Source: Stenotrophomonas rhizophila
Lineage (GTDB): Bacteria > Pseudomonadota > Gammaproteobacteria > Xanthomonadales > Xanthomonadaceae
Reading direction: 5' to 3'
Length of the DNA: 64,000 nucleotides
Assembly: GCF_020857975.1 (NCBI RefSeq)
Contig: NZ_JACWUO010000003.1
Location: 124,001 to 188,000, forward strand
In this document: positions 30,504 to 39,802 of the stretch, in pieces
Layout of the letters: each line of letters starts with the position of its first letter
Numbering within the stretch: the stretch's first letter is position 1
The notes under the pieces: generated by a model
Told to the model about the DNA's origin: nothing
Databases searched by the model: none
What the model saw: the letters and a program-made list of their open reading frames with translations, nothing else
Made by a program: the position numbers and the translations under genes

Positions 30504-30552
30504 GAATAAGTTTCCTTGCCGTGGGAGCCGCGCCGCCGGTATGCGACCCGCG

Positions 30553-31608
30553 TCAGATGCTGGCGCCGATGCGCTGCAGACGGTAGCTGCCATCTAGCAC
30601 ACCGTCGACCCATTCCTGATTGTCCAGGTACCAGTCCACGGTGAAGCCGATGCCTTGCTCGAAGGTGTACTTCGGTTCCCAGCCCAACTGGTCCTTGAGC
30701 TTGCTGGCGTCGATCGCGTAGCGGCGATCATGGCCTGGACGGTCGGCGACATAGGTGATCTGGCTGCTGCGCGGCTGGCCGTCCTCGCGTGGGCGACGTG
30801 CATCGAGCAGCGCGCAGATCGCGTGCACCACTTCGATGTTCTGTTTTTCCGAGTTGCCGCCGACGTTGTAGGTCTCGCCGACCTGGCCCTTGGCCAGCAC
30901 GGTGCGGATCGCTTCGCAGTGGTCGGACACGAACAGCCAGTCGCGCACCTGCTTGCCGTCGCCGTAGACCGGCAGCGGTTCGCCGGCCAGCGCCTTGGCG
31001 ATCACCAGCGGAATGAGTTTCTCCGGGAAGTGGTACGGGCCGTAATTGTTGGAGCAGTTGGTGGTCAACACCGGCAACCCGTAGGTGTGGTGGAACGCGC
31101 GCACCAGGTGGTCCGAGGCGGCCTTGGATGCCGAGTACGGCGAATTGGGCGCGAATGGCGTGGTTTCGGTGAACTTGCCGGTCTCCCCCAGGGTGCCGTA
31201 GACCTCGTCGGTGGACACGTGCAGGAAGCGGAACGCCTGGCCCTGCCCGGCCGGCAGCGCCTTCCAGTAGTCGCGCACCGACTCCAGCAAGGCCAGCGTG
31301 CCTACCACATTGGTCTGGATGAACGCACCGGGGCCGTCGATGGAACGATCCACGTGGCTTTCGGCGGCGAAATTCAGCACCGCATCGGGCTGGTGCTCGG
31401 CCAGCAGCTGTGCCACCAACTCGCGGTCGCCGATGTCGCCGTGCACGAACACATGGTCCGGGTTGCCCTCCAGCGGGGCCAGGGTCTTCAGGTTGCCGGC
31501 ATAGGTCAGGGCATCCAGATTGATGACCCGCACGCCCTTGGCGACCGCTTCGAGCACAAAGTTACCGCCAATGAATCCGGCTCCGCCGGTGACAAGCCAT
31601 GTGGGCAC
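30553..31608 (-). CDS. rmlB: dTDP-glucose 4,6-dehydratase
   Basis: RmlB converts dTDP-glucose to dTDP-4-keto-6-deoxyglucose with bound NAD. The 351-residue SDR has the Rossmann motif TGGAGFIGG at residues 7-15, the active-site segment VSTDEVYG and the catalytic [11 protein letters not shown]. The start is GTG 31608, preceded by an AGGAGAA ribosome binding site about six bases upstream; longer frames upstream lack such a site. It is the first gene of rmlBACD, divergent from etfB with a 285-base intergenic region. Confidence 0.95.
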   Translation of the reverse strand: MPTWLVTGGAGFIGGNFVLEAVAKGVRVINLDALTYAGNLKTLAPLEGNPDHVFVHGDIGDRELVAQLLAEHQPDAVLNFAAESHVDRSIDGPGAFIQTNVVGTLALLESVRDYWKALPAGQGQAFRFLHVSTDEVYGTLGETGKFTETTPFAPNSPYSASKAASDHLVRAFHHTYGLPVLTTNCSNNYGPYHFPEKLIPLVIAKALAGEPLPVYGDGKQVRDWLFVSDHCEAIRTVLAKGQVGETYNVGGNSEKQNIEVVHAICALLDARRPREDGQPRSSQITYVADRPGHDRRYAIDASKLKDQLGWEPKYTFEQGIGFTVDWYLDNQEWVDGVLDGSYRLQRIGASI

Positions 31609-31855
31609 TACCTGTTCTCCTGTTCTTTGTGCGTAAGGGGCGCCTGCTGGCGTCCAATTCAGCGCCACAGGATACATCGCGACCGCCTTCACAGTTGCCT
31701 GCCGGACGTGAACGAGAGCGGGTGCGCCAGGCTTTCGATGCTGCATTGCAGCACAACCATACGCATTCGCATGGTCACCCCGGGCCAGTTAGAATCGCGG
31801 TCCCACCCCCGAACCGGTTGCTGTTGCCAGGACCGGATGCTCAACCGCAATGCGA

Positions 31856-31877
31856 GCCGGCCAGCGGCCGGCACTAC
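31856..31877 (-). repeat. SMAG/GTAG-type REP palindrome just upstream of etfB
   Basis: A perfect 7-base-pair palindrome (31856-31862 with 31866-31872) is headed on the minus strand by GTAG (31874-31877). It ends 16 bases before the etfB start codon, between the presumed promoter and the ribosome binding site, so it would lie in the 5' leader of the etfBA mRNA. A weak -10-like TAGAAT is at 31790-31795. Confidence 0.65.
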
Positions 31878-31893
31878 AAGGATCCCGCAGCAG

Positions 31894-32640
31894 ATGAAAA
31901 TCCTCGTCGCGTATAAGCGCGTGGTGGACTACAACGTCCGCATTCAGGTCAAGCCGGACGGTTCCGGCGTGGTCACCGACGGCGTCAAGCTCTCGCCCAA
32001 CCCCTTTGACGAGATCGCACTGGAAGAAGCCCTGCGCCTGCGCGACAAGGGCATCGCCAGCGAAGTGGTGGTGGTCACCATCGCCCCGGCCGACGCCCAG
32101 GCGCACCTGCGCAACGGCCTGGCCATGGGCGCCAACCGCGCCATCCACGTGGTCACCGACCAGGCCATCCAGCCGCTGACCGCCGCGCGTACCCTGCTCA
32201 AGCTGGTCGAGAAGGAACAGCCGGACCTGGTGATCCTGGGCAAGCAGGCGATCGATGACGACGCCAACCAGACCGGCCAGATGCTGGCCACCCTGTGGGG
32301 CCGCCCGCAGGCCACCTTCGCCAGCAAGCTGGACATTGCCGATGGCAAGGCCACGGTGACCCGTGAAGTCGACGCCGGGCTGGAAACGCTGGAAGTGGAC
32401 CTGCCTGCCGTGGTCACCACCGACCTGCGCCTGAACGAGCCGCGCTTCATCAAGCTGCCGGACATCATGAAGGCCAAGGCCAAGCCGCTGGAAACCCTGC
32501 AGCTGGCCGACCTCGGCGTGGACGCAGCCGACACCTTCAGCACCACCCAGTACGCCGCGCCGGTCAAGCGCAGCAAGGGCGTGATGGTCAAGGACGCGGC
32601 CGAACTGGTCGCCGCACTCAAGCAGAAGGGGTTGCTGTAA
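31894..32640 (+). CDS. etfB: Electron transfer flavoprotein beta subunit
   Basis: EtfB binds AMP and, with EtfA, carries electrons from acyl-CoA dehydrogenases to ETF-ubiquinone oxidoreductase. The 248-residue protein starts MKILVAYKRVVDYN, carries the family segment AMGANRAIHV and ends in the usual KSKGVMVKD-like tail. Its stop codon overlaps the etfA start by one base. etfBA is the conserved left border of the xanthomonad LPS locus. Confidence 0.96.
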   Translation: MKILVAYKRVVDYNVRIQVKPDGSGVVTDGVKLSPNPFDEIALEEALRLRDKGIASEVVVVTIAPADAQAHLRNGLAMGANRAIHVVTDQAIQPLTAARTLLKLVEKEQPDLVILGKQAIDDDANQTGQMLATLWGRPQATFASKLDIADGKATVTREVDAGLETLEVDLPAVVTTDLRLNEPRFIKLPDIMKAKAKPLETLQLADLGVDAADTFSTTQYAAPVKRSKGVMVKDAAELVAALKQKGLL

Positions 32641-33578
32641 TGACCAAGATCCTCGTTGTCGCCGAACACCATGACGGCAAGCTCAACGCCGCCACCGCCA
32701 AGACGGTCAGCGCCGCGGCCGCCATCGGCGGCGCCAGCATCGACGTGCTGGTGCTGGCCGCCGACCCGGCCGCCGTCGCCGCCCAGGCCGCGCAGCTGGC
32801 CGGCGTGGCGCGGGTGCTGACCGTGGCCAACCCGGCCAATGCCCAGGCGCTGGCCCAGGTGCTGGCCCCGCAGATCGCGCAGCTGGCCACCGGCTACACC
32901 CACGTGCTCGGCCCCTCCACCACCTTCGGCAAGGACCTGATGCCGTGCGTGGCCGCCCTGCTCGGCGTCAACCAGGTCTCCGACCTGATGACCGTCGAAG
33001 GCAGCCACAGCTTCAAGCGCCCGATCTATGCCGGCAACGCGATCATCACCGTGCAGGCCCCGGCCGACCAGATCGTGGTCGCCACCGTGCGCGCGGCCTC
33101 TTGGCCGGAAGCGGCCGCCGGCGGCAGCGCCAGCATCGAAGCGGCCAGCGTGGATGCGGCCCTGCCCACCCACACCCGCTTCATCGGCCTGGCCGCCGGC
33201 GCCAGCGACCGCCCGGACCTGCAGAGCGCCAAGCGCGTGGTCTCCGGCGGCCGTGGCGTGGGCTCGGAAGAGAACTTCAAGGTGATCTTCCAGCTGGCCG
33301 ACAAGCTCGGCGCCGCCGTCGGTGCCTCGCGCGCCGCGGTCGATGCCGGCTATGTACCCAGCGACCTGCAGGTGGGCCAGACCGGCAAGATCATCTCGCC
33401 GGAGCTGTACGTGGCCGTGGGCATCAGCGGCGCGATCCAGCACCTGACCGGGATCAAGGACGCCGGCACCATCGTGGCGATCAACAAGGACCCGGACTCG
33501 CCGATCTTCGAGATCGCCGATATCGGCCTGGTGGGCGATCTGTTCACGTTGCTGCCGGAACTGGAAGCGGCGCTGTAA
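32640..33578 (+). CDS. etfA: Electron transfer flavoprotein alpha subunit
   Basis: EtfA carries the FAD of the heterodimer. The 312-residue protein has the C-terminal FAD-binding signature [22 protein letters not shown] broken here into [13 protein letters not shown] and TGIKDAG, with [18 protein letters not shown] following. [10 protein letters not shown] marks the start of the FAD domain (near residue 200). A strong terminator follows. Confidence 0.96.
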   Translation: MTKILVVAEHHDGKLNAATAKTVSAAAAIGGASIDVLVLAADPAAVAAQAAQLAGVARVLTVANPANAQALAQVLAPQIAQLATGYTHVLGPSTTFGKDLMPCVAALLGVNQVSDLMTVEGSHSFKRPIYAGNAIITVQAPADQIVVATVRAASWPEAAAGGSASIEAASVDAALPTHTRFIGLAAGASDRPDLQSAKRVVSGGRGVGSEENFKVIFQLADKLGAAVGASRAAVDAGYVPSDLQVGQTGKIISPELYVAVGISGAIQHLTGIKDAGTIVAINKDPDSPIFEIADIGLVGDLFTLLPELEAAL

Positions 33579-33593
33579 GTCGTACAGCCCTCC

Positions 33594-33631
33594 AAAAAAA
33601 GGCCGGAATCCCTCAGGATTCCGGCCTTTTT
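33594..33631 (+). terminator. Rho-independent terminator of etfBA
   Basis: A perfect 11-base-pair stem (33601-33611 with 33616-33626) has a CTCA loop, an A-run before it and a T-run after it. The A and T runs make it work in both orientations. It separates core etfBA from the variable polysaccharide block. Confidence 0.93.
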
Positions 33632-33744
33632 CGTGTACCCGTCCCTGCTCCCTGCGGCATCCTTTCGGCGGCTCTGAAGGGAAGCCTATTGCGCCTAGTC
33701 TGTTATCTACCCCACAGAATCTGGCGGAACGAACCCCCTCAGTA

Positions 33745-33773
33745 TTTCAGTTCCGCGACAGAAATCGTATGAT
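33745..33773 (+). promoter_or_regulatory. Candidate sigma-70 promoter for the rightward polysaccharide block
   Basis: A TATGAT -10-like box (33768-33773) lies 17 bases after a weak TTTCAG -35-like box (33745-33750), in a visibly more A+T-rich stretch about 100 bases before the first gene. It is a consensus match only. Confidence 0.3.
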
Positions 33774-33876
33774 CTACCCTGTCACGCGGCCTTTACATTG
33801 AAAGCCGTGGAAACAGAGATATTTGACATAGGGAGCGTTTCAGGAAGGATTCCGGAGTGGATCGTCCGTTCAGGTG

Positions 33877-35652
33877 ATGAAGATTTCAGATTCGAAGATC
33901 TTCCGGCGCATGCCCGGATGGGGAACCTGCGTTGCAGGCCTGTCGACCGTCGTCCTGCTGATCAGAATGCAGCGATTCTATGCCGGTTCCGACTTGGCCA
34001 TATTCGCGGCAAGCTGTGCGCTGGAGTTGCTCTTGCTGGATCTGACCACGCGACTGGCGCTGCGATTGCACGGTGTTCCGCTTCGCGGCCTGGGGCTTGC
34101 GCTGCCGCTGTTTGGCGGCTGCATCTACATGGCCCAGCTCTATTCCATCTGGATTTCCGGTGGCTTGATTCCTCCAATCGCGTTCGCCAATCAGGAAGTT
34201 GTCGGGCTGATCGCCTTTGATGGTATCTACGCATTGCTCGCTACCTTCCTTGTAGCGTTCATCGGCTACGCCTGCCTGGTCCGTACGGCGCCCAACGCCC
34301 CTCTGTCACGGGGTGCACTTGTGGGAGGCATGCTGGTACTCGCGGCAGGCTATGCTGCGGTCCTTGCAGCCCAGCCACTGGCACGCGGGATCGTGGTCGC
34401 TCGGGGCGAAGCACCGGTGTCTTCGTTCCTGCGCTCGGCAGCGACGTATGCAGGCATGAACGGCCGCGCGCAACTCAGCGCGGCCGAGCTGATCGAGGCC
34501 CGCGCGGAATTCTCGCGTCGTGCCGTCTATCAACAGGGATTTCCCGAAGAGCTCACCCGTGCACTGCCGCACCGGCCGAACGTCCTTGTGATCTTTACCG
34601 AGGGTATGTCGGCCCGCTGGATGGATACCTACGGCAGCGTACATCCGGGCGTAACTCCCAATCTGGACCGCCTTGCCGACGGCTCTCTGGTGTTCCGCAA
34701 CTACTACAACCACACCGCCGCCACCTTCCGCGGGTTGCGAGGGCAATTGACCTCCGGCCACCAGGAAGTTGACGGCTACAACCAGGAAGGCACAGGCATC
34801 GGCCAACGCGACGTATCCAACGACGTCACCGCAATTTCCCGCATCAGCATCCCCGAAGTTCTGCGTGCGCAGGGATACCGCAGCATTTTTTTCCTGTCCC
34901 AGCAGGAATACCTGAACAAGATGATCGAGACCCTGGGCTTCGACCGCGTGCTTGGCCGCGATTATCTGTATGACCACTACCTGCGAGGCACTTCAGCAAG
35001 TGATCGTCCGAAGTATTTGTCCGACAGCGAATTGTTCGACACCCTGCTGACCGAACTTGAAGCCCAGCCGGACGACCAGCCCTTCTTCGCCGCTGCCTAT
35101 AATTTCCAGACCCACGCCTTCCTTGATGGCGAGGAACCCTATGGAAACGGCGACAATCGGTTGCTCAACCGCTTCCATACCTATGATCGCGATGTCGGAA
35201 GGCTCCTCGATCGCTTCATGGCCAGCCGTCTGCATGAGAACACGCTGCTCGTGTTCACCGCCGACCACTCGACCTTTCCCAGCCCCAATGCGGTCCGTGC
35301 AGATGATCGTGTCGAAGGTTATTTCGTTGACACCATCCCGTTGCTGATGTATTGGAAGGGCGCCGAACACCGGATGATCGACGTAGCCGGCAAGAACTCG
35401 CTGGATCTCGCGCCGTCGCTGATCAGCTTGCTCGGAGTCAAAAAGGCCCACAACCTCTTTCTGGGCTGCACGTTCTTCGAGCAATGCGCGCTGGATCGGG
35501 TGTCCAACATTGGCGTCGAGTACATCCTGACCGATGGGGACGGCTCCTACTCGGAGTACTACGTCCCCCCCTCGCAGAAGAAGCGCTACGAAGAGAGCAA
35601 GCGCGCCATCGAACGTTACAAGTCAATGGACCTGGTTATCGACGCCCGCTAG
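33877..35652 (+). CDS. LtaS/OpgB-type membrane phosphotransferase (sulfatase superfamily)
   Basis: This 591-residue inner-membrane enzyme has about five N-terminal TM helices (residues 1-190) and a large periplasmic sulfatase-fold domain. The metal-binding Glu is E242 in IFTEGMSARW, the candidate nucleophile is T283 in HTAATFRGLRG, and FTADHSTF (D463, H464) supplies further metal ligands. Relatives transfer phosphoglycerol or phosphoethanolamine from phospholipids to glycans, so it may decorate the LPS made here; the group transferred cannot be told. ATG 33877 is used; GTG 33874 is the codon just before it. It is followed by 348 gene-free bases. Confidence 0.75.
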   Translation: MKISDSKIFRRMPGWGTCVAGLSTVVLLIRMQRFYAGSDLAIFAASCALELLLLDLTTRLALRLHGVPLRGLGLALPLFGGCIYMAQLYSIWISGGLIPPIAFANQEVVGLIAFDGIYALLATFLVAFIGYACLVRTAPNAPLSRGALVGGMLVLAAGYAAVLAAQPLARGIVVARGEAPVSSFLRSAATYAGMNGRAQLSAAELIEARAEFSRRAVYQQGFPEELTRALPHRPNVLVIFTEGMSARWMDTYGSVHPGVTPNLDRLADGSLVFRNYYNHTAATFRGLRGQLTSGHQEVDGYNQEGTGIGQRDVSNDVTAISRISIPEVLRAQGYRSIFFLSQQEYLNKMIETLGFDRVLGRDYLYDHYLRGTSASDRPKYLSDSELFDTLLTELEAQPDDQPFFAAAYNFQTHAFLDGEEPYGNGDNRLLNRFHTYDRDVGRLLDRFMASRLHENTLLVFTADHSTFPSPNAVRADDRVEGYFVDTIPLLMYWKGAEHRMIDVAGKNSLDLAPSLISLLGVKKAHNLFLGCTFFEQCALDRVSNIGVEYILTDGDGSYSEYYVPPSQKKRYEESKRAIERYKSMDLVIDAR

Positions 35653-36000
35653 CCCCGCGCGGGCGCGCGCCTTCCTGATCCGCCCTAGGGGAGGCGCGTC
35701 CTACGCTGAGCGAATTTTTCGGCAGCGCGGATTGGCGCCCACTCTGCAATGCGTGGGCGCCAGCGCCTACAGCCGGTATGCATCTCGTCCAGCGCGATCC
35801 GGAGCCGACAACCAGGTTGCCGCAGCAGGCCGCGGGCCGGTCGCCGGTGGCGGGCTATCCTGCGGGGCGGCGAGCGCTACGAATGCAGCAAATCCGGCCG
35901 ATCCCGGGTCAGGCAGCGGAAATTGCCTTCAAAAACGATATCCAATGTAGGTAGAATTGCCTGTTCGATCAGTAGCCACGACCAAGCGGAGCTCCGACCC
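35653..36000. other. Gene-free 348-base stretch with a perfect 10-bp hairpin
   Basis: There is no convincing gene in this stretch. It holds a perfect 10-base-pair stem (35733-35742 with 35753-35762) with a 10-base loop, far from either gene end. A promoter for the next gene may lie near 35915-35960, where the sequence becomes A+T-richer and includes TAGAAT (35951-35956), but no good -35 partner is spaced correctly. Confidence 0.5.
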
Positions 36001-36990
36001 ATGCGCCCGCTTCCCGATGCGCCCCCCGCCGTTGCGCGCCCCGTTGACCAGCGGCGGCGTTCGCTTGCCTTCCTACTAGTAGTCGGGGCGGGCTATCTGG
36101 CACTACTGCTGTACGTGGATCACGGCAATGGTATATTGGCCCGGCTCGGCGGCCTGGGCGGCCCGCTTGCCATCTGCGCGTCGGCGGTTCTAATCAGCTT
36201 TGCATTGCGCTATCAACGGTGGCGCTCGGCGTTGAGCGTTCAGGGTCATGCCAGGCTTCCCTGGTTGGCCGGACTTCGAGCCTATCTGGCCGGCTTCGCT
36301 TTTACCGTCTCACCAGGCAAGGCTGGCGAGCTGCTACGCATCCGCTACTTTGGCAGGCTCCAGGTGCCGTCGCGAACAGTGCTGAGCACATTCATCTACG
36401 AGCGCGGGCTGGACCTGCTCGTGATCACTGCGCTCGGCCTGGGTGCCGCCAGCTTGATCCCTGCCTTCGGCACTCTGGTCGGGGTCGTAACTGGGCTTCT
36501 GGTAGTGCTTTGCCTGGCCATGTGCTGGTCATGGTTACAGGGGATTCTGTTCGCACTGTCGGTCCGGCTGCCGGGCAGGCGGATCCGTCAGCTGGCTACC
36601 TTCCTTCTCGATGGCGCACGCCTTGCTGGCCCTCTGTTGCGTTCGCGTACCGTGGCCCCAGGGTTGCTGATGGGCGCGCTGGCGTGGACCTTCAACGCGG
36701 CCGCATTTGCCTACCTTTGTCAGACCATGGGCATCCATCTGTCCTGGCCACATGCCTTGGGGATCTACCCGATCGCAATGTTGGCCGGCGCGTTATCGTT
36801 CGTACCCGGAGGGGTGGGCACCACCGAAGCTGCGATCGTGGTAATGCTGGGCGCAACGGGCGCCGCATTGGACGTGGCATTGGCTGCCGCCGTCGGCATC
36901 CGGCTGGTCACCCTCTGGCTCGCTATCGGGGTGGGCATGCTGGCGATGCTGAGCCTGGAAGTTGGCCCCGCAACGAGGGAGCCGAGCTAA
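36001..36990 (+). CDS. Flippase-like membrane protein (lysylphosphatidylglycerol synthase TM family)
   Basis: This 329-residue protein has about eight TM helices. The family marks are FTVSPGKAGELLRIRYF in the first half and VPGGVGTTEAAIVVML in the second. The family (AglD/YbhN/MprF transmembrane domain) includes proteins proposed to move or process lipid-linked substrates. Here it sits just before the polyprenyl-phospho-sugar cassette, so a role in moving or handling the lipid-linked sugar is a reasonable inference. The ATG at 36001 gives a short Pro-rich N-terminus before the first helix. Confidence 0.75.
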   Translation: MRPLPDAPPAVARPVDQRRRSLAFLLVVGAGYLALLLYVDHGNGILARLGGLGGPLAICASAVLISFALRYQRWRSALSVQGHARLPWLAGLRAYLAGFAFTVSPGKAGELLRIRYFGRLQVPSRTVLSTFIYERGLDLLVITALGLGAASLIPAFGTLVGVVTGLLVVLCLAMCWSWLQGILFALSVRLPGRRIRQLATFLLDGARLAGPLLRSRTVAPGLLMGALAWTFNAAAFAYLCQTMGIHLSWPHALGIYPIAMLAGALSFVPGGVGTTEAAIVVMLGATGAALDVALAAAVGIRLVTLWLAIGVGMLAMLSLEVGPATREPS

Positions 36991-37077
36991 GTGGATATGC
37001 CCACGCCGTTTTCGCCCGAGAGCGCCCACACTCGCTTTTACTTCCCCATCCCTTTCCTTCCGCCGGAGTCCTGAATC

Positions 37078-38496
37078 TTGGTCATTGAACATCGCGCCCT
37101 CTGCGTGGACCTGGATGGCACCCTGCTGCGCAGCGACATCCTTTACGAATCCCTGCTGGCGCTGTTGGCCCGCAACCCGCTGTATCTGTTCCTGATCCCG
37201 TTCTGGCTGCTGGGTGGCAAGGCGGCGGTCAAGCGCCAGCTGGCATCGCGCGTGCAACTGCCTGCGGACACCCTGCCCTACGACGAGCGCGTGCTGGAGA
37301 TCCTGCGCGCCACCACGCAGCGGCCACGCGTGCTGTGCACGGCTTCGGACCAGATGCTGGTGCAACCGATCGCCGACCACCTGGGCCTGTTCGAAGAGGT
37401 GATGGCCAGCGACGGCCACACCAACCTGTCCGGCCACAACAAGGGCAAGGCCCTGGCCGAGCGGTTCGGCGAACGCGGCTTCGACTACATGGGCAATGGC
37501 CGGGTCGACCTGCAGGTCTGGGCCCACGCCGGCGGCGCCATCGTGGTCAACAACGGCCAGGGCCTGGCCCGTGAGGCGGCCAAGCGCACCGAGGTTCTGG
37601 CGCACCTGCCCGCACAGAACGGTGGCCTGCTCACCTGGATCAAGGCGCTGCGCATCTACCAGTGGCTGAAGAACCTGCTGGTGCTGGTGCCGCTGCTGAC
37701 CGCCCACCGCTTCCTCGACCCCACCGCGCTGGTGGACGCGGGCACGGCGTTCCTGGCCTTCGGGCTCTGCGCGTCCGGCGTGTACCTGCTCAACGACCTG
37801 CTCGACCTCACCCCGGACCGGATGCACCCGCGCAAGCGCAAGCGTCCCTTCGCGGCGGGCACCCTGCCGCTGCTGCACGGGTTGCTGGTCGCGCCGCTGC
37901 TCACGCTGGCCGGGTTTGCGCTGGCCCTGCTGTGCAGCCCCTCGTTCGCACTGGTCCTGCTGTCCTACTACGTGATGACCCTGGGCTACTCGCTGCAGCT
38001 CAAGCGCATCGTCATGATCGACGTGGTACTGCTGGCGGCGCTGTACACCGTGCGCATCATCGGTGGCACCGTGGCGATCGGTTCGGAATTGTCGTTCTGG
38101 CTGCTGGCGTTCTCGATGTTCGTCTTCCTCAGCCTGGCCATGCTCAAGCGCTACACCGAGCTGGCCTCCGCCCTGGCCAATGGCAAGGAGCTGGCGATCG
38201 GGCGGGGTTACTCGGTCGCCGACCTGCCACTGGTGCAGTCGCTCGGCGCCGCCGCCGGTTACATCGGTGTGCTGGTGTTCGCGCTGTATATCAACAGTCC
38301 CGAGAGCCTGGAGCTGTATCGGCACCCCAAGGTGCTGTGGCTGCTCTGCCCGATCCTCCTGTACTGGATCAGCCGCATGTGGATCGTCTCCCATCGCGGC
38401 GATATGCACGATGACCCGATCGTGTTCGCGGCCACCGACCGCGGCAGCCAGATGGTGATCGCGCTGGGCGTAGTGATCGTGCTGGCGGCGATATGA
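37078..38496 (+). CDS. HAD phosphatase–UbiA fusion, decaprenyl-phosphate phosphoribosyltransferase-like
   Basis: This 472-residue protein joins two enzymes. Residues 1-170 form a HAD-type phosphatase with the nucleophile motif DLDGT (11-15) and a late MGNGRVD motif. Residues 185-472 form a UbiA-type prenyl-lipid transferase with about eight helices and the metal-binding NDLLDLTPDRMHPRKRKRPFAAG split motif (N239, D240, D243, D247). The UbiA part closely resembles mycobacterial Rv3806c, which attaches phosphoribose from PRPP to decaprenyl phosphate. The HAD part would remove the 5-phosphate. The start is TTG 37078 with a GGAG nine bases upstream. The stop overlaps the next gene by four bases. 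Confidence 0.82.
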   Translation: MVIEHRALCVDLDGTLLRSDILYESLLALLARNPLYLFLIPFWLLGGKAAVKRQLASRVQLPADTLPYDERVLEILRATTQRPRVLCTASDQMLVQPIADHLGLFEEVMASDGHTNLSGHNKGKALAERFGERGFDYMGNGRVDLQVWAHAGGAIVVNNGQGLAREAAKRTEVLAHLPAQNGGLLTWIKALRIYQWLKNLLVLVPLLTAHRFLDPTALVDAGTAFLAFGLCASGVYLLNDLLDLTPDRMHPRKRKRPFAAGTLPLLHGLLVAPLLTLAGFALALLCSPSFALVLLSYYVMTLGYSLQLKRIVMIDVVLLAALYTVRIIGGTVAIGSELSFWLLAFSMFVFLSLAMLKRYTELASALANGKELAIGRGYSVADLPLVQSLGAAAGYIGVLVFALYINSPESLELYRHPKVLWLLCPILLYWISRMWIVSHRGDMHDDPIVFAATDRGSQMVIALGVVIVLAAI

Positions 38497-39800
38497 GCCC
38501 TGTCGGCGGCCAGTCCTGGGGGCGTTACCCCCTGGCGACGCAGCAGTTGTTGCCGGTGGCCGACCGTGCCGCCCCGCTGCCGGCCGTCGACGGCCTGATG
38601 CTGCCCCATGGCAATGGGCGCAGCTATGGCGACAGCTGCCTCAATCCGGGCGGCGCACTGCTGATGGCGCGGTCGCTGGACAGGTTCATCGCCTTCGACC
38701 CCACTACCGGCGTAGTGCGCTGCGAGGCCGGCGTTACGCTGGGCGAGATCATTGAACTGGCGTTGCCACAAGGCTGGTTCCTGCCGGTCACCCCTGGAAC
38801 CCGCTACGCTACGCTCGGCGGGGCGATCGCCAACGATGTGCACGGCAAGAACCATCATCGTGCCGGCAGTTTTGGCCACCACCTGCGGGGTTTGGAATTA
38901 CTGCGCAGCGACGGCCAACGGATCGAACTGGACGGGGACGACAGCACCGGGCTGTTCGCCGCCACCGTGGGCGGACTGGGCCTGACCGGATTCATCACCT
39001 GGGCAGAGCTGCAACTGCGGCGCGTTCCCGGCCCGTGGATCGAAACCGAATCCATCCGTTTCGACTCCCTGGACGAATTCTTCGCGCTCTCGCGCGACTC
39101 GGCCGCAGGCTTCGAATACACCGTGGCGTGGATCGACTGTCTGGCCACGGGCAAGCAGCTCGGGCGCGGGCACTTCCTGCGCGGCGACCATGCCCGGGGC
39201 GATCCTCGCGCGGCCACGCCCAGCGCGATGCCGCGCCGCAGCATTCCGTTCGTGCCGCCGGTTTCGATGGTCAACGGCCTGACCCTGCGCCCGTTCAATA
39301 CCCTGTATTACTGGCGGCAGCCGGCACGGCGCAAACGCCACCTGTCGCACTACCAGAGCTATTTCTACCCGCTGGACGGCATCAACGACTGGAACCGGAT
39401 GTACGGCCCGGCCGGATTCCTGCAGCACCAGTGCGTGCTGCCACCGGCGGTCGCGCGCGAGGCCACCGCCGCCCTGTTGTCGGAGATCTCGCGCAGCGGG
39501 CGCGGCTCGTTCTTGGCGGTCCTGAAGGAATTCGGGGATGCACCGGCGCGGGGTATGCTCTCCTTCCCGCGCCCGGGCACGACGCTGGCGCTGGATTTCC
39601 CAAATACCGGACCGGACCTGCTCAGGATGCTGGAGCGGCTCGACCGTATCGTCGCCGAGGCCGGTGGGGCGGTGTACCCCGCCAAGGATGCGCGCATGTC
39701 CGGCGCCCTGTTCCGCCAGGCATTCCCGGCCTGGGAGGCCTTCTCCCATCACGTTGATCCCCGTTTTTCGTCCGGCTTCTGGCGCCGGGTCATGGAGTAA
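38493..39800 (+). CDS. DprE1-like FAD-dependent decaprenylphosphoryl-ribose 2'-oxidase homologue
   Basis: This 435-residue FAD enzyme of the VAO family matches mycobacterial DprE1 along its length as I recall it. It has GRSYGD (Y45), PGTRYATLGGAIANDVHGKNHH (flavin site around H117, split here for length as PGTRYATLGGA and HGKNHH), YGPAGFLQ and YPAKDAR (K398). DprE1 oxidises the 2'-OH of polyprenyl-phospho-ribose, the first half of its conversion to the arabinose form. Where the drug-target Cys387 of M. tuberculosis DprE1 sits (NICVDF), this protein reads TLALDF with A366. It overlaps the HAD–UbiA gene by four bases and is followed two bases later by the DprE2-like gene. Confidence 0.87.
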   Translation: MSPVGGQSWGRYPLATQQLLPVADRAAPLPAVDGLMLPHGNGRSYGDSCLNPGGALLMARSLDRFIAFDPTTGVVRCEAGVTLGEIIELALPQGWFLPVTPGTRYATLGGAIANDVHGKNHHRAGSFGHHLRGLELLRSDGQRIELDGDDSTGLFAATVGGLGLTGFITWAELQLRRVPGPWIETESIRFDSLDEFFALSRDSAAGFEYTVAWIDCLATGKQLGRGHFLRGDHARGDPRAATPSAMPRRSIPFVPPVSMVNGLTLRPFNTLYYWRQPARRKRHLSHYQSYFYPLDGINDWNRMYGPAGFLQHQCVLPPAVAREATAALLSEISRSGRGSFLAVLKEFGDAPARGMLSFPRPGTTLALDFPNTGPDLLRMLERLDRIVAEAGGAVYPAKDARMSGALFRQAFPAWEAFSHHVDPRFSSGFWRRVME

Positions 39801-39802
39801 GC

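Noticed and set aside
33823..33851. A perfect TTGACA (33823-33828) as the -35 box for the LtaS-like gene
   Set aside because: The -10 position 17 bases later reads AGGATT, a poor match, and it would leave a very short leader. The TATGAT at 33768 looks better but is still weak.
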